Made by a program: the position numbers and the translations under genes | Notes under the pieces: generated by a model | Told to the model about the DNA's origin: nothing | The model's database searches: none | What the model saw: only the letters and a program-made list of their open reading frames with translations | Shown: one piece after another, positions 38,631 to 47,263 of the stretch | Position numbering within the stretch: position 1 is the first letter of the stretch | How the letters are laid out: every line of letters begins with the position of its first letter | NCBI RefSeq assembly: GCF_900100785.1 | Contig: NZ_FNCP01000001.1 | Location: forward strand, 310,001-374,000 | From: Desulfosporosinus hippei DSM 8344 | GTDB lineage: Bacteria > Bacillota > Desulfitobacteriia > Desulfitobacteriales > Desulfitobacteriaceae | Reading direction: 5' to 3' | Length of the DNA: 64,000 nt

Positions 38631-39938
38631 CTAACTTAATGAATTTAAAGTGTCAAAAAGAAATAACTGAGTTCCCTGATATCCGATCCAACATTTTTGC
38701 GGATAACCGGCTCGATCAAAGACCGGCAGCCCTGCTCTGAGGTGAGGAATCTTAAGGGCCCCTGCCGCTTGACGACCGTTGGAATTGGCGATTATCAGAT
38801 TACTCTGCCCAGCCCTTTCCTCAAGGGTTTCCAGATCCCCCACTTCAATGGGGATTGGCAGAGCCGGAGTGTTACCCGCTCCCAATGATGCCGCTAAAGC
38901 TACAGAAATTTCCGAACCCACCTCCACTAAACAGGAACCCAAACTATACAAAAGATCCATTTCTAAAGCTATGGCCACCTTTTGCCCTCCCAAGGCGTCA
39001 TGATAATCTGCCAGGGTATCCAGCAAGCGGCTTCTTTGCCGGAGAAGCTTCTCCGGAATTTCCTTACCCGAAATTTCCGCCAGTGTCAGGATAAATTTAT
39101 CAGTTGCTGTTAAGCCCGTTAAGGATGGGAAATTAACATGAGGAACTCCAAAGGTGTTCTTCAGAAACTCGCCGGACTTCCCCATACTTAAGCCGAAGGA
39201 AAAACAAGCCTTACATTCCGGTAAACGTTGGAACTCTTCCAGCAGCGTTCCGCCTTGAACCACCGGAGCCGCCTCCAGTTCCGCATGCCCATCCAAAGAA
39301 ATCGAAAGATCCGGAACTGTAATCACCTTATACCCAAAACTGCTTACAATTTCTTTAAGTTCATCAACATCCCCTGGAGTGAGATGACAACCGGGCAAAA
39401 GTATTACTGAAGGGATTTCAGCTCCATCCGCCGTCCGAATACCCTTAAACTTACCTGGCCCATAATTGGACTGTCCCGCTAAGGTCATAAGCAAGGCTTC
39501 CACTGTTCGCTGATACCCCTCTTGCATAGACCCGATATAGTCAGGTGTCCCGGCTAAAACCACCGGCAAATCCTGCAAATCCGGTCGTTCCGTGCGCAAA
39601 CTCGCCAGAGCACTTACCATGTCATCCCCATAGGTTTCAGTGAGCCCGGAACTCATAACTCCGATGATTTGGGGCTTATATTTATCAGCAGCCACAGCAA
39701 TTCCCTTTTTCAGATGATCCCAACCGCCGAAGATTACCGACTCTTCCAAAAGAGCTGTTGAATTAAGAGGAATGGGTTCTTTATAGTGTCTGGAAAGCTG
39801 CAAGCGAATAAAGGAAGAGCATCCTTGAGAGCCATGCAATAAAGCAAGTAGCCCGTTGACGCCCAGGTAAGCCAAAGTGGCACCTAAAGCAGGACTGTTT
39901 TTTTGTGGGTTGCCATTATAATGTCTGAGCTTTGTCAT
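38631..39938 (-). CDS. nifN: FeMo-cofactor scaffold protein NifN
   Basis: NifN pairs with NifE to form the scaffold on which FeMo-cofactor is assembled. It is a homologue of NifK, with 435 residues from the ATG at 39938. NGLLALLHGSQGCSSFIRL places a cluster-ligand cysteine, and VIFGGWDHLKKGI and GVMSSGLTETYGDD follow. The start overlaps the nifE end by 23 nt. A GTG 12 nt earlier would destroy its own Shine-Dalgarno, so I use the ATG. Confidence 0.95.
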   Translation of the reverse strand: MTKLRHYNGNPQKNSPALGATLAYLGVNGLLALLHGSQGCSSFIRLQLSRHYKEPIPLNSTALLEESVIFGGWDHLKKGIAVAADKYKPQIIGVMSSGLTETYGDDMVSALASLRTERPDLQDLPVVLAGTPDYIGSMQEGYQRTVEALLMTLAGQSNYGPGKFKGIRTADGAEIPSVILLPGCHLTPGDVDELKEIVSSFGYKVITVPDLSISLDGHAELEAAPVVQGGTLLEEFQRLPECKACFSFGLSMGKSGEFLKNTFGVPHVNFPSLTGLTATDKFILTLAEISGKEIPEKLLRQRSRLLDTLADYHDALGGQKVAIALEMDLLYSLGSCLVEVGSEISVALAASLGAGNTPALPIPIEVGDLETLEERAGQSNLIIANSNGRQAAGALKIPHLRAGLPVFDRAGYPQKCWIGYQGTQLFLFDTLNSLS

Positions 39939-41301
39939 CTTGCAGTTCACCCTCTCTTGGCGGAAAATCCCCTTTTAAATGTCCCCAAACCGGACTGAGC
40001 ACTGTGCGTGTTAAGGCTTCCGCAAAGGTAATCATCCCCTGATAACCGGCATAAGAAAGTTTTCGGCCATGGTTAATATCCAGAAAAGGAGTTCTTGTCT
40101 TATGAGCCAGATATTTGGTCTTCCCTCCGGCAACGATGAGATCCGGTTTCTTCTCTGCAATGATTTTGAGAAAACCTGCCGAACTTGTGTCTTCAATGAT
40201 CTGCGCCGTGGGATCCATTAATTCTTTCATCCGTTGAAAATCTTCAGGAGTTGAGTTTTGAGTCCCCCCAGCTAAAATATTAATCCCTAATTCGGCCAAA
40301 GTAGACACCATAGACCAGGTCTTAACTCCTCCCGTGAATAGAATTGCCCGTTTATTCTCAAGCAGCTTTTTATATCCGGCAATAACTTGGCGAGTTTCCT
40401 CCTCTTTCTTTTGGACATAGACTAAGGTTCTTTCCAATAAATCCGGATCATTAAGGGCCTTGGCAATACTAATCAGGGTTTGGGAGGTATCGTGGATCCC
40501 GTAAAACGACCCTTCTATAAAAGGAATACCGTAACGAATTTCCATCTTCCGCACTAGGTTGGTCAAACTTTTGGAACAGATTAAGACATTAAGACTTGCC
40601 CTATGAGCAGACCGGATATCATCAAATTTGGCATCCCCGGTAATCGCTGTTTGCAGTTTTATCCCCAAGTTTTTTAAATCCGGCAACACCCCCCAAAGAT
40701 CTCCGGCGATGTTGTACTCTCCAATCAGGTTAATAGAGAGGGGAATTTTCTCTTCCGTTCCTTCCGCTGTCCCGATAACCCGATCAAATAAAACCTCCCC
40801 GGCAATGCGATTGCCTATGTTTTTATCTCCCAAAAAACCCGGACAATTCACGGAAATCACCGGCATGGTCAGTTCAGCTGCCACGTCCCGGCATACCTTG
40901 TCGACATCATCCCCAATTAAGGAGGAGACACAAGTCGCGTAGACAAAGATTGCCTTGGGATTATGCTTAGCTGCCACTTCCAGGATTGACTCTTTAAGCT
41001 TAAGCTCACCTCCATAAATTACATCGTTTTCCATAATATCTGTGGTCAGTCCCCGTCTGAACAGTTGGGAACCGGAGGAGCGGGCTCCTCGGTTATCCCA
41101 AGAGTTTCCGGCACAAGCAATCGGTCCATGAACTAGATGAGCTACATCCGTGATGGGCATGAGCACAACTCGCGCCCCGTCATAAGCGCAGCTTCTCTCT
41201 GCGCCTTCGCCGGGTAGGGCCTTCATGCATAGCTTCGGGGAGCCGGCATCTGACATGCATTGCTTATCTTTGAGATCCAATTTAGTAAGATTGGTAAACA
41301 C
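39916..41301 (-). CDS. nifE: FeMo-cofactor scaffold protein NifE
   Basis: This is the alpha-like half of the NifEN scaffold. It has 461 residues with a GTG start preceded by GGAGGGG. The NifD-like features are ERSCAYDGARVVLMPI, HLVHGPIACAGNSWDNRG and ATCVSSLIGDDV, which carry the conserved cluster cysteines. The FeMo-cofactor ligand His of NifD is not conserved in this family. It follows nifK by 17 nt. Confidence 0.96.
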   Translation of the reverse strand: MFTNLTKLDLKDKQCMSDAGSPKLCMKALPGEGAERSCAYDGARVVLMPITDVAHLVHGPIACAGNSWDNRGARSSGSQLFRRGLTTDIMENDVIYGGELKLKESILEVAAKHNPKAIFVYATCVSSLIGDDVDKVCRDVAAELTMPVISVNCPGFLGDKNIGNRIAGEVLFDRVIGTAEGTEEKIPLSINLIGEYNIAGDLWGVLPDLKNLGIKLQTAITGDAKFDDIRSAHRASLNVLICSKSLTNLVRKMEIRYGIPFIEGSFYGIHDTSQTLISIAKALNDPDLLERTLVYVQKKEEETRQVIAGYKKLLENKRAILFTGGVKTWSMVSTLAELGINILAGGTQNSTPEDFQRMKELMDPTAQIIEDTSSAGFLKIIAEKKPDLIVAGGKTKYLAHKTRTPFLDINHGRKLSYAGYQGMITFAEALTRTVLSPVWGHLKGDFPPREGELQDDKAQTL

Positions 41302-41318
41302 AAAGACCCCTCCGTTCC

Positions 41319-42737
41319 TTAACGCATTAATTCAAAGTAAGTGTCTGTTGAAGCCCTGTCTTTTTCCTCCAAAAAGGTATTGGCGATCATAGTTATCATA
41401 TTGATAACTCCGGAATACCCTACGATGGGATAACGATGGAGATTCACTCGATCCGTAATCGGGAAGCCAATTCTGACCAGGGGGATGTCGGCATCACGAG
41501 CAGCATATTTGCCGTGAGCATCACCGATTAACATGTCAACAGGTTCGGTTACCAGCAGGGAGCGGAGATGCCAGAGGTCTTTGCCTGCATAAAGGGTGGC
41601 TTCTTTACCGTAAGGGCTTGAGGTCAGCAGTTTTTCCATGGCCTTTTTAAATAAGGGGGTAGAATTTGTACAAACGATGTGAACGGGCATTCCCCCCATT
41701 TCCAGCAGGAAGCTGACAAGTCCGATGAGGATATCAGGATCACCAAATAAGGCAAACCTCTTACCATGAATATATTGATGAGCATCCGTCATGGCATCAA
41801 TGGCGCGGCCCCGTTCATTGGTAATTTCTTCAGGCACCTCTTTGCCTGTAAATTTAGCCACGGATTCGATGAATTTGTCTGTTCCGGCGATTCCCATGGG
41901 CATAGCCAGGGTTTCCACAGGCACTCCCTGACCGGCCAGGTATTTACCGGTTGTTGGGGTAGTATAAGTCTGTAGGAATAAGAAACCTGCTGCATTTAGA
42001 GCCTCATTCATTTCTGAAATAGGTGTCCCCCCGGGGTACAATTCATAGGTGCCCAAATTCGGTGTATCCACTACATCACTGGAGTCCGGTAAAAGAGTAT
42101 AGGGTGCGTCCATGGTCTTGAGAAGCCGTTTGTATTCACGGAGATTGGCGGGGTAAGTGTCAAAACCGGGAACCACATAAAGTCTGTCGTTGATGGTTTC
42201 TTCTTGTCTGGGCTTGGCCAGACATTCAATCAGACCCTTGAGCATTGTGTCATAGCCGGTAATATGGGATCCCTTAAAGCTGGGAGTATTGGCTAAAGCC
42301 ACCGGCAACTCTTGAGGAATCGCTCCTTGATCCTTAGCGTTACCCAAATAAGACTTGATATCGTCTCCAATAACTTCTGCCATACAACTGGTGAAGACGG
42401 CGATGACGTTAGGTTTATAAACTGTATAAGCATTCTTTAAACCTTCAATCATGTTTCCCTGTCCGCCGAAGACCGCAGAATCCTCAGTCATCGAATCAGA
42501 GACTGCAGCGACAGGCTCTCGGAAGTGACGGGATAAGGTGCTGCGAAAATAGGCTGTGCAGCCTTGGGAACCATGGGTAAAAGGCAGGCATCCTTCAATT
42601 CCTAAGGCACAAAGCAAGGCGCCCAGGGGCTGGCAGGCTTTGGCTGGATTAATAACTAACTTTTCACGGGCAAAGTTCTTTTCTCGGTATTCTACAGAAT
42701 TCAGCCAACTTTTTGTTGCCTTAGTACAAGCTTCCAT
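41319..42737 (-). CDS. nifK: Nitrogenase MoFe protein beta chain NifK
   Basis: This is the beta subunit of dinitrogenase. The 472 residues include the P-cluster cysteines C35 (INPAKACQPLGA), C60 (FTHGSQGC) and C118 (FTSCMAEVIGDD). The short N-terminus, without the Azotobacter-type extension, is typical of clostridial and heliobacterial NifK. AAAGGATG precedes the ATG. It lies 25 nt after nifD. Confidence 0.98.
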   Translation of the reverse strand: MEACTKATKSWLNSVEYREKNFAREKLVINPAKACQPLGALLCALGIEGCLPFTHGSQGCTAYFRSTLSRHFREPVAAVSDSMTEDSAVFGGQGNMIEGLKNAYTVYKPNVIAVFTSCMAEVIGDDIKSYLGNAKDQGAIPQELPVALANTPSFKGSHITGYDTMLKGLIECLAKPRQEETINDRLYVVPGFDTYPANLREYKRLLKTMDAPYTLLPDSSDVVDTPNLGTYELYPGGTPISEMNEALNAAGFLFLQTYTTPTTGKYLAGQGVPVETLAMPMGIAGTDKFIESVAKFTGKEVPEEITNERGRAIDAMTDAHQYIHGKRFALFGDPDILIGLVSFLLEMGGMPVHIVCTNSTPLFKKAMEKLLTSSPYGKEATLYAGKDLWHLRSLLVTEPVDMLIGDAHGKYAARDADIPLVRIGFPITDRVNLHRYPIVGYSGVINMITMIANTFLEEKDRASTDTYFELMR

Positions 42738-42762
42738 TGTCTAACATCCTTTCTGCCCTGTT

Positions 42763-44196
42763 TTATTTAGCCCAGGGAGCTTTAATAGATTTCCAAGTAG
42801 GGCTGTTAATTGCCATATCCATATCCCGAGCAAAAATCGGGAAGCCTTCATAACCATGATAAGGACCGGAATAATCCCAGGAATGCATTTGACGGAAAGG
42901 CAGCCCCATTTTCTCAAAAACATATTTTTCTTTAATTCCCGATCCGACCAAATCAGGCTTTAACTTCATGACAAACTCTTCAAGTTCGAAAGCCGTCACA
43001 TCGTCATAAATTAGGGTGCCCTCTTTTAAAGCCGGCAGGGTCTTCTCGTAATCTTCACTATGAGCAAACTCGTAGCCCGTTCCCGTAACCTCCATACCTA
43101 AATCTTCGTAGGCCCCCACTATGTGTCGTGGGCGGAGTCCGCCTACATAGAGCATCACGCTTTTGCCATCCAGATTCGGGCGGTAGGTCTCTATGACTTT
43201 TTGCATCTGAGGTTCATATTTTGCTAAGACTTGCTGAGCTTTTTCCATAATATAATCATCAAACTGAGCGGCAATTTTCAGGATGGATTCTCGGATTTTA
43301 GTGGGACCAAAGAAGTTGAATTCCATCCAAGGAGTGCCATAGGTGTCTTCCATATGTCTGGCGATATAATTCATACTTCTGTAGCAGTGAATCAGGTTCA
43401 GCTTGACCAGATGGCCGTTCTGCAGCATTTCCAGGGTAGAATCCCCAGTCCAGATATTAACAACATTCAGGCCCATTTCTTCCAAAATCTTTTTACTGGC
43501 CCAGGCATCTCCGCCGATATTATAGTCCCCGATAATCCCAACATCGTATTTGCCGACTTCTCGAGCAGGCCCTTTACCCAAAAGATGATCGCGAATAGCG
43601 TCATTGGCAATATGGTGGCCTAAGGATTGACTGATCCCTCTAAATCCTTCACAACGAACAGGAATTACCGGCAATTTAAGTTTTTCACTCATACGGCGGG
43701 AGACACTTTCAATATCGTCCCCGATCAGTCCGACAGGGCACTCAGACAGAATTGACACTCCATTGGCATTGGGGAAAAGATCTACAGCTTCTTGAATAAT
43801 CGTCTCCAGCTTTTTGTCCCCGCCATAAATGATATCGCTTTCCTGAAAGTCCGAGGTGAAGAGAAAGGGTACAAAATTATCAACCCCGATTTCTCCCTCC
43901 GCTAAGTTCCGGCGATTACCCCAGGAATAATAACCACACCCGACAGGTCCATGGGAGATATGCACCACATCTTTCACCGGACCCCAGACAACCCCTTTAG
44001 CTCCTGCATAGGCACAGCCTCGGGCGGTCATCAGTCCCGGCACTGTTTTGGAATTGGATTTGACTGCGCAGCTGGCGCACCCTTCATCCTTAACGGCAAT
44101 GTGTTGTCTTCGATTCTTTCTTGCTTTCTCCGGATAAACCTCCAGCACATCTTCCACGACTTGCTTTCTAAATTCCGTGGTCTCTTTTATGCTCAT
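42763..44196 (-). CDS. nifD: Nitrogenase MoFe protein alpha chain NifD
   Basis: This is the alpha subunit holding FeMo-cofactor. I start it at 44196 (477 residues), because GGGAGG lies eight bases before that ATG. A frame open to 44229 has no such site. P-cluster cysteines are C61, C87 ([12 protein letters not shown]) and C153 ([12 protein letters not shown]). FeMo-cofactor ligands are C271 ([10 protein letters not shown]) and H428 ([14 protein letters not shown]). These mark a molybdenum nitrogenase, not the vanadium or iron-only type. A small N-terminal CASC pair (C40, C43) is seen before the core. Confidence 0.98.
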   Translation of the reverse strand: MSIKETTEFRKQVVEDVLEVYPEKARKNRRQHIAVKDEGCASCAVKSNSKTVPGLMTARGCAYAGAKGVVWGPVKDVVHISHGPVGCGYYSWGNRRNLAEGEIGVDNFVPFLFTSDFQESDIIYGGDKKLETIIQEAVDLFPNANGVSILSECPVGLIGDDIESVSRRMSEKLKLPVIPVRCEGFRGISQSLGHHIANDAIRDHLLGKGPAREVGKYDVGIIGDYNIGGDAWASKKILEEMGLNVVNIWTGDSTLEMLQNGHLVKLNLIHCYRSMNYIARHMEDTYGTPWMEFNFFGPTKIRESILKIAAQFDDYIMEKAQQVLAKYEPQMQKVIETYRPNLDGKSVMLYVGGLRPRHIVGAYEDLGMEVTGTGYEFAHSEDYEKTLPALKEGTLIYDDVTAFELEEFVMKLKPDLVGSGIKEKYVFEKMGLPFRQMHSWDYSGPYHGYEGFPIFARDMDMAINSPTWKSIKAPWAK

Positions 44197-44246
44197 TACG
44201 CTGTCCTCCCTCGTTTCTGATTCTCTCACCCTTGTTTAGAAAAAGA

Positions 44247-45101
<855 letters not shown>

Positions 45102-45223
45102 TCATAAAATTTTTGCGTTTGCAAGCTACGTTTATCGAACCTTCTAGATTTGAAGAACACATTCCATTCAAAATTCATTAAGCTCAACTATTCTACTCTC
45201 ATCCTCCTGCTGCTTTAGTGCTC

Positions 45224-45258
45224 AACTCTTAACTCTTAACTCTTAACTCTTAACTCTT
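45224..45258 (-). repeat. Five perfect 7-nt tandem repeats between nifI2 and nifH
   Basis: The plus strand reads AACTCTT five times without error. As RNA this is five AAGAGUU units, so AAG triplets recur every seven bases with four-base spacers, and a GAG continues the phase. This is the spacing of NAG triplets bound by HutP. The array lies in the 45075-45302 gap inside the nif operon. Slippage could change its copy number. Its role is inferred, not shown. Confidence 0.9.
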
Positions 45259-45302
45259 GTACTAGTTCCTTAATGGTTTTGGCATATAGGTTTCAAACAC
45301 TT

Positions 45303-45686
45303 CTAAACGACTGCTTCTTTACCAACTTCGCCGGTTCGAACCCGGACTACCTCTTTCAGCGGACAAACGAAGATTTTACCATCCCCCATATGTCCCGTCT
45401 GATTAGCTTTGATAATCACATCCACAACTTCATCTACTTGATCATCCTGAACCACGATGGTTAACAGCCGTTTGGGGATCCAGTGAAATGCTGACTCATC
45501 TTTATACCCGTTGCCCATGACAGAGTTTAATTCCGGATCAACCTCCGCAGCCCAACCACCTATACCCCCCTGCTTGCCCCGACCCTCAACGCTTTGAATC
45601 GTCAAAGCCGGAAAGCCGGCATCCTCAAAAGCCTTTTTTGTTGCGGGTACTTGATGACGTCGAATCATCATCATAATTTCTTTCAT
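45303..45686 (-). CDS. nifI2: Nitrogenase-regulating PII-like protein NifI2
   Basis: This is a GlnB-family protein that, with NifI1, binds and inhibits NifDK when ammonium is present and is relieved by 2-oxoglutarate (known from methanogens). The 127 residues show EIMMMIRRHQVPATKKAFEDAGF, an expanded T-loop region with GGWAAEVDPELNSVMGNGY, and HMGDGKIFVCPLKEVVRVRTGE. It starts 3 nt after nifI1. Confidence 0.95.
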   Translation of the reverse strand: MKEIMMMIRRHQVPATKKAFEDAGFPALTIQSVEGRGKQGGIGGWAAEVDPELNSVMGNGYKDESAFHWIPKRLLTIVVQDDQVDEVVDVIIKANQTGHMGDGKIFVCPLKEVVRVRTGEVGKEAVV

Positions 45687-45689
45687 CGC

Positions 45690-46007
45690 TTACAACCCCT
45701 TTGTTCCTTTACTTACGGTATAAGCTTCTTCCACTTCAGTAACAAAGACTTTACCATCCCCCATGGTACCTGTTTTGGCACTCTCAAGGATGACATTGAT
45801 GGCTGCGTCCAGCTTTTCATCTTCAACCACCATCAACAGCATGGTTTTAGGAAATTCATCATAAACAACATCACCGATGCGAATACCTTTTGTTCTGCCT
45901 CGGCCAAAGACATGCATTTTTGTCAGAGAGGGCATTCCGGCATTTGCTAAAGCCTCAGCTACAGCCTCAGTTTTATCGGGTCTTACGATGGCTCTAATCA
46001 TCTTCAT
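45690..46007 (-). CDS. nifI1: Nitrogenase-regulating PII-like protein NifI1
   Basis: This is the partner of NifI2, a GlnB-family protein of 105 residues. It begins MKMIRAIVRPDKTEAVAEAL and contains GRGRTKGIRIGDVVYDEFPK in the T-loop region and TGTMGDGKVFVTEVEEAYTV. It is the first structural gene of the nif transcript, ahead of nifH. In many archaea and clostridia nifI1/nifI2 lie between nifH and nifD. The ATG overlaps the stop of a possible 23-codon leader frame. Confidence 0.95.
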   Translation of the reverse strand: MKMIRAIVRPDKTEAVAEALANAGMPSLTKMHVFGRGRTKGIRIGDVVYDEFPKTMLLMVVEDEKLDAAINVILESAKTGTMGDGKVFVTEVEEAYTVSKGTKGL

Positions 46008-46075
46008 ATAAGTTCATCCTCCTCAAATTTAAACTCTTGTCGGTTCTTGGGATTAGATAGATCGAAAATTAACAA
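46004..46075 (-). CDS. Possible 23-codon leader ORF upstream of nifI1
   Basis: A frame starting at TTG (46075) reads 23 codons (LIFDLSNPKNRQEFKFEEDE and two more) and stops with a TGA that overlaps the nifI1 ATG. It is preceded by AAAGGAGGTGATG (46083-46095), almost the full complement of the 16S rRNA 3' end. The spacing to TTG is 12 nt, longer than ideal. The SD sequence itself also contains ATG-CAC-TGA, a two-codon Met-His frame. No known protein is recognised. It may couple translation to nifI1. Confidence 0.3.
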   Translation of the reverse strand: MLIFDLSNPKNRQEFKFEEDELI

Positions 46076-46177
46076 TTCAGTGCATCACCTCCTTTAATAA
46101 TTTTTCATTTAATTACGAAAAACTTGTATTCATCAAAACAGATCATTTGTCGTAAAAGTTAGTTTGATAAAAAGACA

Positions 46178-46214
46178 AAGAGAGCCCTTAATTGCAATAA
46201 TTAAGGGCTCTCTT
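46178..46214 (-). terminator. Intrinsic terminator between the hutP-like gene and nifI1
   Basis: The 16-bp perfect stem (AAGAGAGCCCTTAATT and AATTAAGGGCTCTCTT) has a 5-nt loop. On the minus strand it is followed by TTTGTCTTTTTATC. On the plus strand no T-run follows, so it acts leftward, against transcripts heading into nif. It lies 170 nt before nifI1 and 330 nt after the HutP-family gene. Its position makes it the likely attenuation point of the nif operon. Confidence 0.88.
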
Positions 46215-46216
46215 AA

Positions 46217-46545
46217 ACACTCTTCCGCTCCAAATCCTCACCTGATTTGGTGCCCGGTTATGAAATTGTACTACAGGTAATTTTATATCCTAGTCTGTTA
46301 AAGACTTCACTCAATCACTTAGTTTGACTCTCACTTAATCACTAAAATCTAACCTATAATCTAAGTTTGACCAACTTTTCCCTCTCTGGGTACTCACTAA
46401 TCTCTGCTCTCTATTCACTACGTGTCTCTCTACTTCAAAAATACTCTGCGACCTCTAGAAGTCAATTACACTAATCGTCTAAATTTGCCACTATTTGGTT
46501 CAGATCTTGCCCGCTTATTAAATACAACTTGTGGCCTTCCCTACA
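46217..46545 (-). promoter_or_regulatory. UAG-rich nif leader, candidate HutP binding region
   Basis: In this 329-nt untranslated stretch I count 15 UAG triplets on the minus strand. At 46397-46420 the RNA reads UAG-UGAA-UAG-AGAG-CAG-AGAU-UAG: four NAG triplets each separated by exactly four bases. At 46342-46363 it reads UAG-AUUA-UAG-GU-UAG-AUUU-UAG. B. subtilis HutP binds UAG (NAG) triplets spaced by four bases. A small hairpin CCAAATC/GATTTGG (46231-46251) precedes the terminator. HutP binding here is inference. Confidence 0.65.
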
Positions 46546-46989
46546 TTAAAGATGCATAACCCCTAATCCAACTCTGGCATGTTCCAGAAGAGGGTGTAAG
46601 GAAGAGCGGCCATAGATCGCCACCGCAATCCATTCTGTATCTGTTGTTAACCCAATCTTTAAGGCAAAGCTGGCATTACTATTGGTATGAATAAATATGC
46701 TGTTGCTGGCTTCTAAGGTGGCATGGATAAGAGCGTGAATTTTACGATCTTCTTTGGGAATAACTCCGGTATTAAACGCTGTAGCCATCACTGAATTGGT
46801 AAGCTTTCCGGTATGTTGAAGATTGGCAACAGTTCCTCCGAGTTCCGTCACACCACAACGCAGATTAAATGATTCAAATAATGACCTCTTTAGTTTCTCC
46901 TCTTCTTCCCTCGTCTGAGTCATAGCTAACAGCAAAGCCGATCGCTCTAAAGAAGGTTTAGATTTTTCTGTAGGTACTGTTGCTTTCAA
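46546..46989 (-). CDS. HutP-family RNA-binding antiterminator
   Basis: This is a HutP-domain protein of 147 residues. In B. subtilis HutP binds histidine and Mg2+ and then UAG-repeat RNA, to let polymerase pass a terminator in the hut operon. The metal and ligand histidines appear conserved as H85 and H89 (KIHALIHATLEAS) and H137 (LLEHARVGLGVMHL). EWIAVAIYG matches the family core. The N-terminal half is divergent from Bacillus HutP. The TTG start has GGGGGGAG before it. The gene lies directly upstream of a UAG-rich leader, a terminator and then nifI1, so its likely target is the nif operon. No histidine-utilisation genes follow. Confidence 0.88.
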   Translation of the reverse strand: MKATVPTEKSKPSLERSALLLAMTQTREEEEKLKRSLFESFNLRCGVTELGGTVANLQHTGKLTNSVMATAFNTGVIPKEDRKIHALIHATLEASNSIFIHTNSNASFALKIGLTTDTEWIAVAIYGRSSLHPLLEHARVGLGVMHL

Positions 46990-47088
46990 AGTCTCTCCCC
47001 CCTAAAAACCAAGTTAGAACAATTTCATTGAATCAATGCGATTCTCAAAACCACCGGGGAGTCTGACTTAAAACAGAAAAAGCCGTCA

Positions 47089-47122
47089 GATATTATTAAT
47101 ATCATGACGGCTCCATTGCCGA
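47089..47122 (-). terminator. Terminator downstream of murJ
   Basis: GCCGTCATGATATT pairs with AATATCTGACGGC on the minus strand and is followed by TTTTTCTGTTTT. It lies about 145 nt past the murJ stop and just upstream of the HutP-family gene. It isolates the hutP-nif unit from murJ. The promoter for the hutP-like gene must lie between here and 46990, but I see no confident consensus. Confidence 0.8.
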
Positions 47123-47263
47123 ATCTCTATAAACTATATTCAATATAGTACTTGAAATGCTCCTCATTGTCACTAAGTAAAAAATACCATATTTGTTCTA
47201 ATACCAGTAAATATTTCGCTTTTCAACTCTATATCAGGCTATTACGCCGTTTTGCTAAATAAT

